A stretch of 64,000 nt of DNA from Cepaea nemoralis (Eukaryota; Mollusca; Gastropoda; Stylommatophora; Helicidae), in NCBI GenBank assembly GCA_014155875.1, contig JACEFZ010025839.1, positions 1,012,501 through 1,076,500 on the forward strand, read 5' to 3'. The number at the start of each line of letters is the position of its first letter. The first letter of the stretch is position 1. Under the pieces are notes generated by a model. The model worked only from the letters and a program-made list of their open reading frames with translations, searched no databases and was not told the origin of the DNA. The position numbers were made by a program, and so were the translations under genes. Shown here piece by piece: positions 1 to 46,423 of this stretch.

Positions 1-1110
1 AGGAGTCCGTATTATCTGAAACCATCCAAACGATTACGTAATTTCGGTGACATCCTTCTTCCAACGTCTCAGGTTTCGCTACTTTCAGCCCCTGGACGGG
101 CCCCTACCAGTTTTGAGATTTCTTTTCACCCTAGACAGGGCTCTTCAAGGCGTCGACTTGAAAGCTGCTCTAGCTCGATAAAGCGATTTAATTTGGGTCC
201 GACCAGCTTTGGCTCAAAAACATTCTGACATGCCAGAGAGTTCAGGATCGCTAGAGTGATGAGCAAACATGACTGACACTTTACTCGAAATTTCCAAACA
301 AAGGAGCAATTGGCCCGTCTCAATATAAGCTTTCGTGTTTCTTCAAGTACTCAAGGTCAATGAGTACAACGGCTTTTGAGTTTGTCCTAGGGGATCTTGA
401 CATACGGAAGATAACAGTTCTTTCAAAACGAGTTCTCCATTAATTCGAGTTGTTTATATCTGTCTTAAGATTTCTTTGCTCCTGGACCCGGACAATTCTA
501 GTATGTGAGTGGCTGACCTTCAAACGCAAGGTTAACAAACGGCTGTAATAATGGCAGGTCAACTTCATATCAATTTTGACAAAAATCCCGTTACTTCAAG
601 TAGTTATGATAAGAAACAACTTAGTAAAACTCCATAGGCAACCATGTCATGAAGACGGCTCCATTCAAAAATCTTGATGTGTATGCTTTTAAATTTAGGT
701 AGTCCGAAAAATGTTTCAATTATGAGTTTGACTCAATTAGAAGTGGTCCGGTTTCGAACTTTTTGTTTAAATGAATGTCTTTAAAATTTGTAAAATTTGG
801 TTCATACCTCAGCAAGTTGGTAACAAATTTTTCATAAAAGTCCGCTGTGGCATGATGTTGCATGTTGATTCCCGTACTTCGCGTTATACATGACATCCAA
901 GCAAAGAATCGAATCCTGAGTGCGGCGCCATAAATCCATCTGTAACAATGCGGTACAGAGGATCAACAAGTAACTTCTGATGTATTCATTTTAAAACAGG
1001 TTTATTGATTCATGTCGGCCGATACAAAATCCAGAGACTACTAAAATGTGATGTTGTCTTATCTTGTCTCTGCTCTAATGGTAACCACCCTAAAACAACC
1101 TACGTCACGA
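1..1110. other. AT-rich non-coding stretch, nothing recognised
   Basis: I see no conserved coding segment, RNA gene or tandem repeat here. It lies upstream of the first recognised ITFG2 exon and may be intronic. I looked for the missing N-terminal ITFG2 exons (beta-propeller start) and did not find them. Confidence 0.4.
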
Positions 1111-1149
1111 CTTGAGCATCCTTCTTACTGTTCTATTAGGATGCTCAAG
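1111..1149. repeat. Perfect inverted repeat (12-bp stem, 15-nt loop)
   Basis: CTTGAGCATCCT at 1111-1122 is exactly reverse-complementary to AGGATGCTCAAG at 1138-1149. It could form a hairpin in DNA or RNA. No flanking target-site duplication or transposase is visible, so I assign no function. Confidence 0.7.
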
Positions 1150-1191
1150 CGTGCTCTAATCCTGCACACCTAAGCTAATAACAGATATGAT

Positions 1192-4136
1192 ATTCATTCT
1201 GCTACATAGCAGGTCTCAGATTAATTAAGTGGCAGGTCTCAGATCATCATGTAGTAGGTCTTACATCAGCATGTAGCAGATCTCAGATCATCATTTAGCA
1301 GGTCTCAGTCAGATCATCATGTAGAAAGTCTATTATCATCATGTTGCAGGTCTCAGATCACCATGTAGAAAGTCTAAGATCATCATGTAGCAGGTTTTAG
1401 ATCGTCATGTAGAAAGTCTCAGATCGTCATGTAGAAAGTCTCAGATCATTATGTAGTAGGTCTCAGAAATTTCATGTAGCAGGTCTCAGATCATCATGTA
1501 GCAGATCTCAGATCATCATGTAGAAAGTCTCAGATCATCATATAGAAAGTCTCAGATCATCATGTAGGAAGTCTCAGATCATCATGTAGGAAGTCTCAGA
1601 TCATCATGTAGTTCTTAGATCATCATGTAGCAGGTCTCAGATCATCATTAGCAGGTCTTAGATCACAATGTGGCAGGTCTCAGATCATCATGTATTAGTT
1701 CTCAGATCATCATGTAAAAAGTCTATTATCATCATGTTTCAGATCTCAGACCATCATGTGGCAGGTCATAGATCATAATTTGGCAGGTCTCAGATCATTG
1801 TGTAGCAGGTCTCAGATCATCATTAGCAGGTCTCAGATCATCATTAGCAGGTCTCAGATCATCATGTGGCAGGTCTCAGATCATCATGTGGCACGTCTCA
1901 GATCATCATCATGTGGCAGGTCTTAGATCGTCATGTAGAAAGTCTCAGATCGTCATGTAGAAAGTCTCAGATCATCATGTAGCAGGTCTTAGATCACCAT
2001 GTAGAAAGTCTAAGATCACCATGTAGAAAGTCTAAGATCACCATGTAGAAAGTCTCAGATCATCATGTAGCAGGTCTTAGATCACCATGTAGCAGGTCTT
2101 AGATCATCATGTAGTAGGTCTCAGATCATCATGTAGAAAGTCTCAGATCATCATGTGACAGGTCTTAGATCACAATGTGGCAGGTCTCAGATCATCATTT
2201 AGTAGGTCTCAGATCATCATGTAGTAGGTCTCAGATCATCATGTAAAAATTCTATTATCATCATGTTTCAGATCTCAGACCATCATGTGGCAGGTCATAG
2301 ATCATAATTTGGCAGGTCTCAGATCATTGTGTAGCAGGTCTCAGATCATCATTAGCAGGTCTCAGATCATCATGTGGCAGGTCTCAGATCATCATGTGGC
2401 AGGTCTCAGATCATCATCATGTGGCAGGCGTTAGATCGTCATGTGGAAAGTCTCAGATCGTCATGTAGAAAGTCTCAGATCATCATGTAGCAAGTCTTAG
2501 ATCACCATGTAGAAAGTCTAAGATCACCATGTAGAAAGTCTAAGATCACCATGTAGAAAGTCTTAGATCACCATGTAGCAGGTCTTAGATCATCATGTAG
2601 TAGGTCTCAGATCATCATGTAGAAAGTCTCAGATCATCATGTGGCTGGTCTTAGATCACAATGTGGCAGGTCTCAGATCATCATGTGGCAGGTCACAGAT
2701 CATCATGTAGAAAGTCTATTATCATCATGTAGCAGGTCTCAGATCACCATGTGGCAGATATCAGATCATCATGTTTCAGATCTCAGACCATCATGTGGCA
2801 GGTCATAGATCATAATTTGGCAGGTCTCAGATCATCATGTGGCAGGTTTCAGATCATCATGTGGCAGGTCTCAGATCATCATGTGGCAGGTCTCAGATCA
2901 TCATGTGGCAGGTCTCAGATCATCATGTGGCATGTCTCAGATCATCATGTGGCAGGTCATCATTTCTCAGGTTTGAGATCATTGTGTAGCAGGTCTGAGA
3001 TCATCATGTAGCTGGTGTCAAATCAATCATGTAGCAGGTCTCAGATCATTAGCAGATCTCAGATCATCATGTACCAAGTCTCAGATCATCATGCAGCAGG
3101 TTTCAGATCATCATGCAGCAGGTCTAAACTCATATCATCATGTAGCAGGTCTAAACTCATATCATCATGTAGAAAGTCTCAAATCATCATGTAGCATGTC
3201 TAAACTCAGATCATCATGTAGCGGGTCTAAACTCAGATCATCATGTAGAAAGTCTCAAATCATCATGTAGCAGGTCTAAACTCAGATCATCATGTAGAAA
3301 GTCTCAAATCATCATGTAGCAGGTCTAAACTCAGATCATCATGTAGAAAGTCTCAAATCATCATGTAGCAGGTCTAAACTCAGATCATCATGTAGAAAGT
3401 CTCAAATAATCATTTAGCAGGTCTAAACTCAGATCATCATGTAGAAAGTCTCAAATCATCATGTAGCAGGTCTAAACTCAGATCATCATGTAGAAAGTCT
3501 CAAATAATCATTTAGCAGGTCTAAACTCAGATCATCATGTAGCAGGTCTAAACTCAGATCATCATGTAGAAAGTCTCAAATCATCATGTAGCGGGTCTAA
3601 ACTCAGATCATCATGTAGAAAGTCTCAAATCATCATTTAGCAGGTCTAAACTCAGATCATCATGTAGCAGGTCTAAACTCAGATCATCATGTAGAAAGTC
3701 TCAAATCATCATGTAGCAGGTCTAAACTTAGATCATCATGTAGAAAGTCTCAAATCATCATGTAGCAGGTCTAAACTCAGATCATCATGTAGAAAGTCTC
3801 AAATCATCATGTAGCAGGTCTAAACTTAGATCATCATGTAGAAAGTCTCAAATCATCATGTAGCAGGTCTAAACTCAGATCATCATGTAGAAAGTCTCAA
3901 ATCATCATGTAGAAAGTCTTAGATCATCATGTATCAGGTCTATACCCATATAATCATGTAGCAGGTCTAAACTCAAATCATCATGTAGAAAGTCTCAAAT
4001 CATCATGTAGCAGGTCTAAACTCAGATCATGACGTAGAAAGTCTCAAATCATCATGTAGCAGGTCTAAACTCAGATCATCGTGTAGAAAGTCTCAAATCA
4101 TCATGTAGCAGGTCTTAAATCATCATGTAGCAGGTC
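1192..4136. repeat. Minisatellite: 22-bp unit changing to a 49-bp higher-order unit
   Basis: The array has about 22-bp units built on CATCATGTAGCAGGTCTCAG, with AAAGTCTCAG and GTGGCAGG variants. From about 3120 a 27-bp form containing TCTAAACTCAGAT alternates with the 22-bp AAAGTCTCAAAT form, giving a 49-bp higher-order repeat until about 4120. The open frame at 2751-3011 is a by-product of the repeat. The right edge abuts an RTE-like LINE relic. Confidence 0.95.
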
Positions 4137-4460
4137 TTTTGCAGAACATCGCACTCATCATGGCCCACCCAAAAGATCATCAATTTTTTGCCAGTTGTCC
4201 TTACTCATAGATGTTCATACCCAAGGTGTCTGCAATGTCCTGTGTCCATCTTTGTGATGGTCTACCACTGCCTCTTCTTACATTCTGTCCAAACTATTGC
4301 ACATTTAATACAGCCAAAGTATTTCAGTTTCTGAGACAAGACTCTGTTTATGAGTCAATTTTCTTCCATGTTCAGATCTTTTAGAATATCAGTATTTGTC
4401 TGCCATGAAGCTGATTGCAGGCTCGTTTGTTCAGCCGCAGTGACAGAAGTAAACAGGAAC
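4137..4460 (-). pseudogene. RTE-like LINE relic, C-terminal end
   Basis: Minus-strand translation gives fragments such as GRPSQRWTQDIADTLGMN followed by GWAMMSAMFCK. These match the C-terminal pattern of endonuclease-RT LINEs seen elsewhere in the window (GREKPQRRWVQNVADDLQMG near 62600 and RRCTQDIKNTLGMEM near 41150). Stops and frame changes interrupt it. It is a dead 5'-truncated copy. Confidence 0.6.
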
Positions 4461-5450
4461 TTTCATCACATGGAAATAGTGAACAACTCCATGTCCTTGC
4501 CATTCTTCAGTGTTTATTATAAACAGTGTCAGTGACATAATGTCAATCATTCCCGAAAGGTGCGGGATGTCATGCGATAGTAAATAACACGTATAATTAC
4601 TGTTCATAGTTCTGAAACACCGCTATACTACAATGGCTAATCTATGGTCAACTTACGGTCACTTGCCCTTGACATTGGCATGGGGCATTGCTCAATCGCC
4701 GTCAACTCGGCGAGCCGTAACTGAACTGGAATGGCTACTCAATTAGCCGTCCGACTTGTGTCAAACACTTTCGCCTCAGGCTGAAGCGTCGTTCCAATAT
4801 GAAAGCAATGTTGAATTCATCTCGCTTCACTTTTGACACTCGGTTCACGTCCTCTCTCTACTGGGACCCTGGCTAGACTAACCTTGTCCAGCCGTGTCCT
4901 TCTCGTGTACCACACAACTAATGTCACGGGATACGCAACTTCTCTGAATGATTTCCCTGTGTTCTTCAACATCATCATCTGTTGCTCCCCGACTTTCCTT
5001 GACTTATTCATGCGGATTTGTTCATCGTGATCGCGTGAACTGCTTTCACAGATGACAATTCCTCTTCTATGGTAACCTGTTCTCACTACATCAGTTTACC
5101 GCTGTCTACCTCACTATCGGTCCATGGCATGTCTTATTCTTGGTCTATGATATTCAAAGAACTTTTTAAACATTTACATTAGAAACACTCAATTTTCTTC
5201 ATTATTTATTGTGAAATGGGCCATGGCTGACATCCTTATTTAGCCACAGCAAAGATGTATGTTTTCTCAAATATGTTATGGTAATTTGTCTGCATGAGTT
5301 GTGTCGTAGGTGTGACCTCTGCATTGATGTGGCCAGTCTACCTATGACTTCTTTTGACTCTTTTACATAGTTTACTTTCCAAAAGTGTAATTACCACAAA
5401 CTTTGAAATTCCAATCAAGATATTCAGTCAGCATTTAGTAGTGTCACATG
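4461..5450. other. Unassigned non-coding stretch
   Basis: Two short overlapping ORFs (89 and 65 codons, opposite strands, 4817-5086) have no recognisable family and no splice context. I treat this as intronic or upstream DNA without a supported feature. Confidence 0.4.
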
Positions 5451-5454
5451 TCTT

Positions 5455-5680
5455 TGGCTGGCTCCGTAGTGAAGGGGTTACCAACGCAGTTCATAATACC
5501 GCAATCTCGAAACACAGCTGTGAGTAATTTGGCAGCAGATTGCCTTGTGTTGGTTTTTTACGAAATGGTATGGTTGCTAGTCGCTCAGAAAGCGAACGTA
5601 AACTTGCCAAGAGATCACAACAGCAAAAAATGCTGGTGTTGACTGCGACGTCCTGTAAAGGATATGCAACTAACTTTTAA
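5455..5680 (+). mobile_element. SINE family 2 copy
   Basis: The block begins GGCTCCGTAGTGAAGGGG, contains CGCAGTTCATAATACCGCA, and ends with AACTTGCCAAGAGATCACAA and GATATGCAACTAACTTTT. The same order recurs at 11725-11966, partly at 11640-11722, and inverted at 37460-37600. Length (about 230 bp), dispersion and a tRNA-like start suggest a SINE. The tRNA origin is inferred. Confidence 0.6.
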
Positions 5681-5744
5681 CATGTCTTTGTAGGAATATT
5701 CATGATTGCACGACACTGATGTTTATTCATGAACTTTGATGCAG

Positions 5745-40757
<35,013 letters not shown>

Positions 40758-40775
40758 ACCTTGAGAATGCAACAT

Positions 40776-40781
40776 ATTAAA
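40776..40781 (+). terminator. Possible polyadenylation signal for ITFG2 (ATTAAA)
   Basis: ATTAAA lies 19 nt after the stop codon, which would give a very short 3' UTR. An AATAAA near 41387-41392 is an alternative. Neither can be confirmed from sequence alone. Confidence 0.25.
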
Positions 40782-40959
40782 TATTGAAGAACACTGGATT
40801 CCACTTGTGATAATTTGCGTTAATTATTCTCTGTATATATCAAAGCAATGCTTCATAACAACATAATATACAAAGTTACAAATTGAGATCAACAAAGCTG
40901 GTTCCAATGTTGCATGATTTTTCAATTATTCTGTTTATATTTTTTAATAGAAAACAATT

Positions 40960-41205
40960 TATAGATGAATGCACAGCTCTCTGACATTCTACACAATGAA
41001 CAATGAAGAACAACAGCTCATGAGCAGTATCAAGTCTCGGAACATGAAATACTTTGGACATATTAAACATCTCGGTGGCTTAGAAAGAACAGGTAAGGGA
41101 GACATGGTTCCTGGAAGAAGAGTCAGGTATCAACAAATACGAAGGTGCACACAGGACATCAAAAACACCCTGGGCATGGAAATGTTTCGATTGAAATATT
41201 GAGAG
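40960..41205 (+). pseudogene. RTE-like LINE relic, C-terminal region
   Basis: Plus strand: LMSSIKSRNMKYFGHIKHLG, then GDMVPGRRVRYQQIRRCTQD and IKNTLGMEMF. The 'KYFGHIKR..G.......GKR..GR.R.RW..DI...LG' pattern is the RTE-like C-terminus. It lies just beyond the ITFG2 stop. Confidence 0.6.
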
Positions 41206-41514
41206 TAGGGACATGACAAGAGTGATGCTATGGTTAGAACTTGCTACATATTGATGATAATGTACAGCCATTTGTTTGGTATTATTAGAACTTGAGGTTG
41301 CTAGTGGGCAGATTCCTGTAATTAAGATAATAATTTGCTAAAACAACAAAAGAAGAAGACGAAATACTAGAAAGTAAGAGAAGCAGATAATAAATTAAAT
41401 CTTTCTTCTGTTGTATGACTTCAGAACTGAGGTTGTAAGGTTAATGCAGTTAACATTAGTAAGCATCTGAGAAAATGTGTTCACAAACATTAGACTTTTC
41501 TGAGCTGTAATTAG
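41206..41514. other. Unassigned stretch downstream of ITFG2
   Basis: AT-rich, with an AATAAA near 41387. No other feature recognised. Confidence 0.35.
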
Positions 41515-41775
41515 TCATCAGATATTCCTCACTGCAATACAGATCATTCAGTCCATAAGTGCTTGCATCCCCTCCTCAGTATCTCCCTCAGCTTGTAGTG
41601 GTTACCGACCCAGTTCTGTGTTTGTTGACTATTCATCTTTGGCCCTTGCATAATGCTCCTGTCTGACTCCACCCTGTTCACTTGATGTTCTGGCAGTCTG
41701 GTCAATGATGCAGATCGCAGTCATCTCGTGATTTCTTTAATTGCCAGGCCTCTCTGACGTCATTCAGTATTGCAG
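41515..41775 (-). pseudogene. LINE (second RNase H family) 3' end, split by the LTR element
   Basis: Minus-strand AAILNDVREAWQLKKSRDDC aligns with ADILNALREVRLLQEPSDDC in the copy at 29616-31666, and the 3' UTR word AAGCACTTATGGACTGAATG is shared. The rest of the relic lies at 50633-50850 beyond the inserted LTR retrotransposon. Confidence 0.75.
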
Positions 41776-41780
41776 CCCGG
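41776..41780. repeat. Target-site duplication CCCGG (left)
   Basis: CCCGG directly before TGTAACACGC. The matching copy is at 50628-50632, directly after the other LTR end GCTACA. Confidence 0.9.
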
Positions 41781-43906
41781 TGTAACACGCTACGTGGAGG
41801 GTCCCAAATAGCCCGGTCACAATGTTTAATTAATCTTCTATAGCCCTGGCTGGAATAGGTCTTTACCTGCCAACCCTCCTCCGTTTTCCCTGGACTCACT
41901 GTCACGCTTCCTTTCGACCTAGGGACCTATTTCCTGCAGTGTTCTTCTGGCTGACACATAAATAACATGGCAGTCGTCAGAACAACTTGGAAGTAATTTT
42001 ATTAACCTAATCAAGAACAGCACAGGAACACATAAAGGCAGATAAACAGATAGATCTACACAGACACTACACTGGTAAAGTTTTGACACAGAGCCTCCAG
42101 TCACCACAGTCAAAGATCCAGCTTCAGATACTGTCTGATCTGTCCAGATATATCTCACCAAAGATGTCAGAATCTCCTTCCTTCTCCAGCAACTGGTTGT
42201 AGATTCCACAGGCTTTTGTAGAATCCAAGCGACTGGTGTGTTGAGGACTTCTGTTCATGGCCACATGAATTAATTCGGCACCAGGTCTTCACTGACCTAT
42301 GAAAAGCTTTACGGTTGCAGATACGGTGAGGTGTTCGTGGAGGGATAATGGATGAGTGCCTTTTAATGTCTGGTGTAAAATGAGTATGCAAGAAAATCAC
42401 TCTTAGGCTCCCTCCAGACAACAACTGCTCTCAGGCGTATGTTGTTGAAAAAAACCGGCAATGCACCAGTCATGCAACATGTCCTTGTCTCACGACCTGG
42501 ACCTTGCCTCTGTTTCGGAGTTAACCGCACCAAACCTTGAGTTGGCCTCGTCGGACATATTGGCGTTAGCCTAGAAGCACTGGTGATAATGTCCGTTAGA
42601 AGACATAGTCACTTTCCATAGCAGAGGACCCTGGAGATGACAAACAAAACCTGAGCGACTGGGCTGACTCATGTATCACACAAATACAATATATGTAGTA
42701 CCTGAATTACTGGGCCTGACCTGTCAGGTGGCCCCTGGATTGACCACGTCCGGGCTTGAGGAGACTTCCAGCTGGACGAAGTCCTGTGGTCTTTTTGCCC
42801 ACACGACACACTCTCCACATTCATACCAAGCCTTTATTATGATTTGGCACAATCATTTCCATGCTTCCCTCTCACTTGCAAACCATGCCTTTCTCACAAC
42901 TACGATCCTGTGGTGTGGTGTGCCAATTACTCTGTGTGTTTCTCCTCGTTACAAAAAGTATAGTATTGGGGTTGTATGGCACGCAGTGTAGTTCCCCATT
43001 CCCCGCAAGAATAGGAAAGAAGATACTACCCCTCCCGGCCGCTGCTCTTGTCTGAGCTGTCGCCGCAAGGTACCAGTAGTGCCCCACAGAACACCTAGAT
43101 TTAGAGGAATGCAGGTTCTCTCAATGAGATAGAGAAGTCCATTATCTTCCCTACATCATCCTATCTAGTAACAGACGAAAGAGATAGTCCCATGAATAGC
43201 CTCCTCTGGCTCAAGAAGATAGATCATAGATTGGTGGACTCCATCCCCAAAAATACCATAGCCATCCACTGAGTATATACAACAGAAAGATGACAATCTG
43301 CCCAATTCAAGCCGTAGACAGAAAGATAGCAACAGCTCATCTGACGCCAAGAACAAATGAAATCCTCTGGGGAGATATATTGTTCCGTTTCACTTCCCCG
43401 GCTATGCCAAGAACAAGACGCGCAGCCAAATCGGCTAACGGTCACCCCCTACCAACATGGCAAGACTGCTGTTTTGCCATATCCTCTCCGTCGTTACAAC
43501 AATAGAGATTTATAAGTACCAACTTTATTACAGCCTACGGTTACCTTTCTCCACCACCAGTAGGAGACCTTTTAATTGTCTCAGTAGTCTGTTGCACTTC
43601 TGTCGTTATCTTTAATTAACTTTGACAAGTTGCAACTTGCAAACGGTACTTGTTTGCCAGGCCATTAATTCTTAGCAGCCGCACCAGTGCACATTTGGCG
43701 CAAGGCGTTCCCTCGGGTTTACCCGAAACGAGAGACATATATCTACTCACTCCATGTAAGATTTGTGGCATGAAGATAACCCAAAGAACTATCTTTCATG
43801 GATATTTGAGGGAACAAGAGAACTGAGAGCTTCCGAAAGCCGGTTCCCCTTGTTTACCAAGAATAACAGAATACATAAGGACATGGCCCACTGGCGTTTC
43901 GCTACA
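41781..43906 (-). repeat. 3' LTR of the Gmr1-like element
   Basis: Starts TGTAACACGCTACG and ends GCGTTTCGCTACA in plus orientation. 2126 bp. Relative to the other LTR I see GGCC versus TGCC near 42258, one C fewer near 42491, one A fewer near 42455, T for C near 42537, and A for G near 43191. Confidence 0.95.
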
Positions 43907-43920
43907 TAGGCCCCCTCTTA
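43907..43920 (-). promoter_or_regulatory. Polypurine tract of the LTR element
   Basis: On the minus strand AAGAGGGGGCC followed by TA lies right before the 3' LTR. Its position and purine content fit the plus-strand priming site of LTR retroelements. Confidence 0.75.
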
Positions 43921-45225
43921 AGAAAGTCGAACCCGACGACTTTCTACTGTCAGTGGTTCTGTTCGAATGACCCCACCCTCACATTCAACCATAGGATGCC
44001 GTGATAGGAAATCTGCTCCCACATTCTCCCTTCCGGGGATGTATTCGACCGTGAACTGATACGGTTGTAGGAGCAATGACCATCTCATTAACCTCGCGTT
44101 CAGTTTCTTAGAAGTTGCCAAGAACGTCAGAGGTTGATGGTCGGATTGCACTTTGAAATGGACTCCATACAGATAAGGTTGAAATTTCTGTACCGCCCAC
44201 ACTAGAGCTAGACATTCCCGTTCGACGGTGGAGTAATTCCGTTCGGCGGGTAACAGTTTTCGACTGGCATATGCCACCGGACACAGCACCGAAGGATTAT
44301 CTCGCCCTTCCTGCAACAGAGTTGCCCCAATCCCTATGTTACTCGCGTCGGTTCTCAGAACAAACGTTTTCTCCAAATTTGGGAGTTGCAGGACTGGCCT
44401 ATCCACCAAAGCCTGTTTCAGCTTCCCATAAGCTTCTTCACAGCTCGGGGTCCAGACTATAAGATCTGGTGATCCTTTCTTCAGGGTCTCAGTTAACGGC
44501 GCCGCAATTTCGTTGAACTTCGGAATGAATTTCTGGTAAAACCCACACAAAGACAAGAAAGACCTAACATCTTTTTTGGATTTAGGACGGGGTGCGAGAC
44601 GGACCTTCTCAATATTCTTTTCTTCCGGTACCAGTCCCCCTGGGGTAATAGTGTGTCCCAGAAATTCCAAGGATTGATAGCCAATCATGCATTTGGCTGG
44701 ACGGGCGGTTAACCCCTCCTCTTTCAATCTTATGAAGATCTTTTCCAAGGATTTCAGGTGATCTTTCATATTGTCAGATGCGATGAGAATATCATCCATA
44801 AACGAGACAACAGAAGGATCCCTTAAAGGGTCTAATAACTTTCTCATCATGCGTGTGAACACACTGGGCGCATTGCTCAGCCCAAAAGGCATCACCTTAA
44901 ATTCGTAATGGCCGCTCGGAGTACTGAAAGCGAGCATTGGCCGAACCTCAGGTTTCACAGGGATCTGATAATATCCCCGGCTTAAATCAATTTTTGAGAA
45001 GTACTTTGCCCTATTTAATCTGGCAAACAGTTGATTTGTGTTTGGTAACGGCTCAACTTGGAATGTCGTACAACTGTTTAAATGCCTGTAATCAATACAT
45101 AAGCGGTGCTCCCCGCTTGGCTTCCTCAACAAGACAACCCCGGCATTATAAGGAGAAGTCGAAGGAGTGATGATGTCATCGTCCAGAAGCTTCTGGATTT
45201 CAGGTTTCCAGGGCCTTCTCTTTCG
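43918..45225 (-). pseudogene. LTR element pol: reverse transcriptase and RNase H
   Basis: Downstream (last) pol portion. RT: LRKPSGEHRLCIDYRHLNSC, YFSKIDLSRGYYQIPVKPE, FKVMPFGLSNAPSVFTRMM, VSFMDDILIAS (FMDD box) and SLEFLGHTITPGGLVPEEKN. RNase H: LRTDASNIGIGATLLQEG, ERECLALVWAVQKFQPYLYG, QSDHQPLTFLATSKKL, and RENVGADFLSRHP near the end. Active-site residues look intact. It is separated from the upstream pol part by a 1-nt excess in the A run at 45226-45229. Confidence 0.92.
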
Positions 45226-45229
45226 AAAA

Positions 45230-45613
45230 GGGTACTGGATATATTTTCTGGCGAACTGGGTCTTGGGTAGTCAGAGTCATATCAAACTCGACCAACCCTG
45301 TCCGCCCTGGCCGATCGGTAAGAATTTGCTGATGGGACTCTAACAACCGGATGACACGGTCTGTTTCTTCAGCCGACAGATCAGGATTTATATGGACATC
45401 CCTATAGGTTTCCCCAGGGTGTAATGGATAACCCCGATCCGCGTCTTCGCCCGATTCAGTTTCCATCGCGACCGCCATAGTCATGAGTGGGAGAGAAGTA
45501 CCATCAGATCGTTCTTCAAACTTTTTGAGAAGGTTAATGTGGAAGATTTTGGATTTCCCCCTGATCCGGATGGCATAGTTGGTGCGGGACACAACCCTTT
45601 CCACCGGGAAAGG
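45230..45613 (-). pseudogene. LTR element pol: integrase C-terminus joined to the RT N-terminal region
   Basis: One frame reads GPFPVERVVSRTNYAIRIRG and KIFHINLLKKFEERSD (integrase C-terminal, GPY/F-like), then about 60 linker residues, then DRVIRLLESHQQILTDRPGR and FDMTLTTQDPVRQKIYPVPF (the start of a gypsy RT). This direct transition shows that integrase lies upstream of RT in the same polyprotein. Breaks at both ends fall in short homopolymers. Confidence 0.9.
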
Positions 45614-45617
45614 TCCC

Positions 45618-46420
45618 CTGCCAACCAATCTCGAGTTTATTGGAACCTACTGGAAGTAACAACAGAACCCGATCCCCCACCTTAAGAGACCTATCTTTCG
45701 TCCTTCTATTGTAGTAGGCCGCGTGTCTCTTTCTGGCCGCCCTCAGATTCTGAGCTGCCAAAGCCCAACCCGTCTGGAGTTTTTTCTTTAACTCTTCGAC
45801 GTATTTATAAGAGGATATAGCTTCTTCAGAAGTTTCCTCCTCTGTCCAACATCTCAATAAGGCTTCTAAGGGACCCTTGATTGGCCTCCCGAATAGTAGA
45901 GTGGCTGGTGGCAACCCGGTCGACCCATGGGGAACCTCCCGATAGGCGAACAAGGCGGCTGAGATATACTCATCCCATCTGTCTGGTTTCTCTTGAGCCA
46001 GCTTCCGAAGCATGGTCATCAAGGTACCATTAAACCTCTCTACTTGCCCATTAGACTGAGGGTGATACGGGCTTGTATGAATGTGGTTGGTCTGGAAGAT
46101 ACGAAAGACTTCTTCCATCAGCTTACCACAGAACTGAGACCCATTGTCCGTTAGGATCTGGTTGGGAAATCCCAACCTAGTAAAGGTCTCCATCAGTGCA
46201 TCAGCCACTCGCTTAGAGTCGATTGTGGCCAAAGGTATCGCCTCACCCCACATGGAACAGCAATCCACCATCGTGAGAATGTACTTATTCCTCTTCCTAG
46301 TCCTAGGAAGAGGACCAACAAGATCGATGGCCACTCTCTCGAAAGGAGAGTTCATAATAGGCATGTCTCCCAGGACTACCGGAGCTGTCCAGTGTTTTGG
46401 TGCCACTCGCTGGCACTCCT
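45618..46420 (-). pseudogene. LTR element integrase core
   Basis: DDE core: FERVAIDLVGPLPRTRKRNK (first Asp), QILTDNGSQFCGKLMEEVF (second Asp), SPYHPQSNGQVERFNGTLM (Glu), then ALFAYREVPHGSTGLPPATL and LLFGRPIKGPLE. The catalytic triad is present. The HHCC finger is in the preceding frame, before a 1-nt excess in a GGG run (46421-46423, plus strand). The downstream break is at CCCC 45614-45617. Confidence 0.92.
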
Positions 46421-46423
46421 GGG

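Noticed and set aside
1192..4136. CRISPR-like array
   Set aside because: Units are contiguous tandem repeats with no unique spacers, the host is a eukaryote, and there are no cas genes.
4817..5086. Upstream ITFG2 exon candidate
   Set aside because: I compared the translated frames with the N-terminal ITFG2 pattern (propeller start, VGDVCN-like segment) and found no match and no matching splice phase.
42671..43505. Small genes in the LTR (also at 49392-50226)
   Set aside because: The same ORFs occur in both LTRs because the LTRs are duplicates; no domain, and not in the coding strand context of the element.
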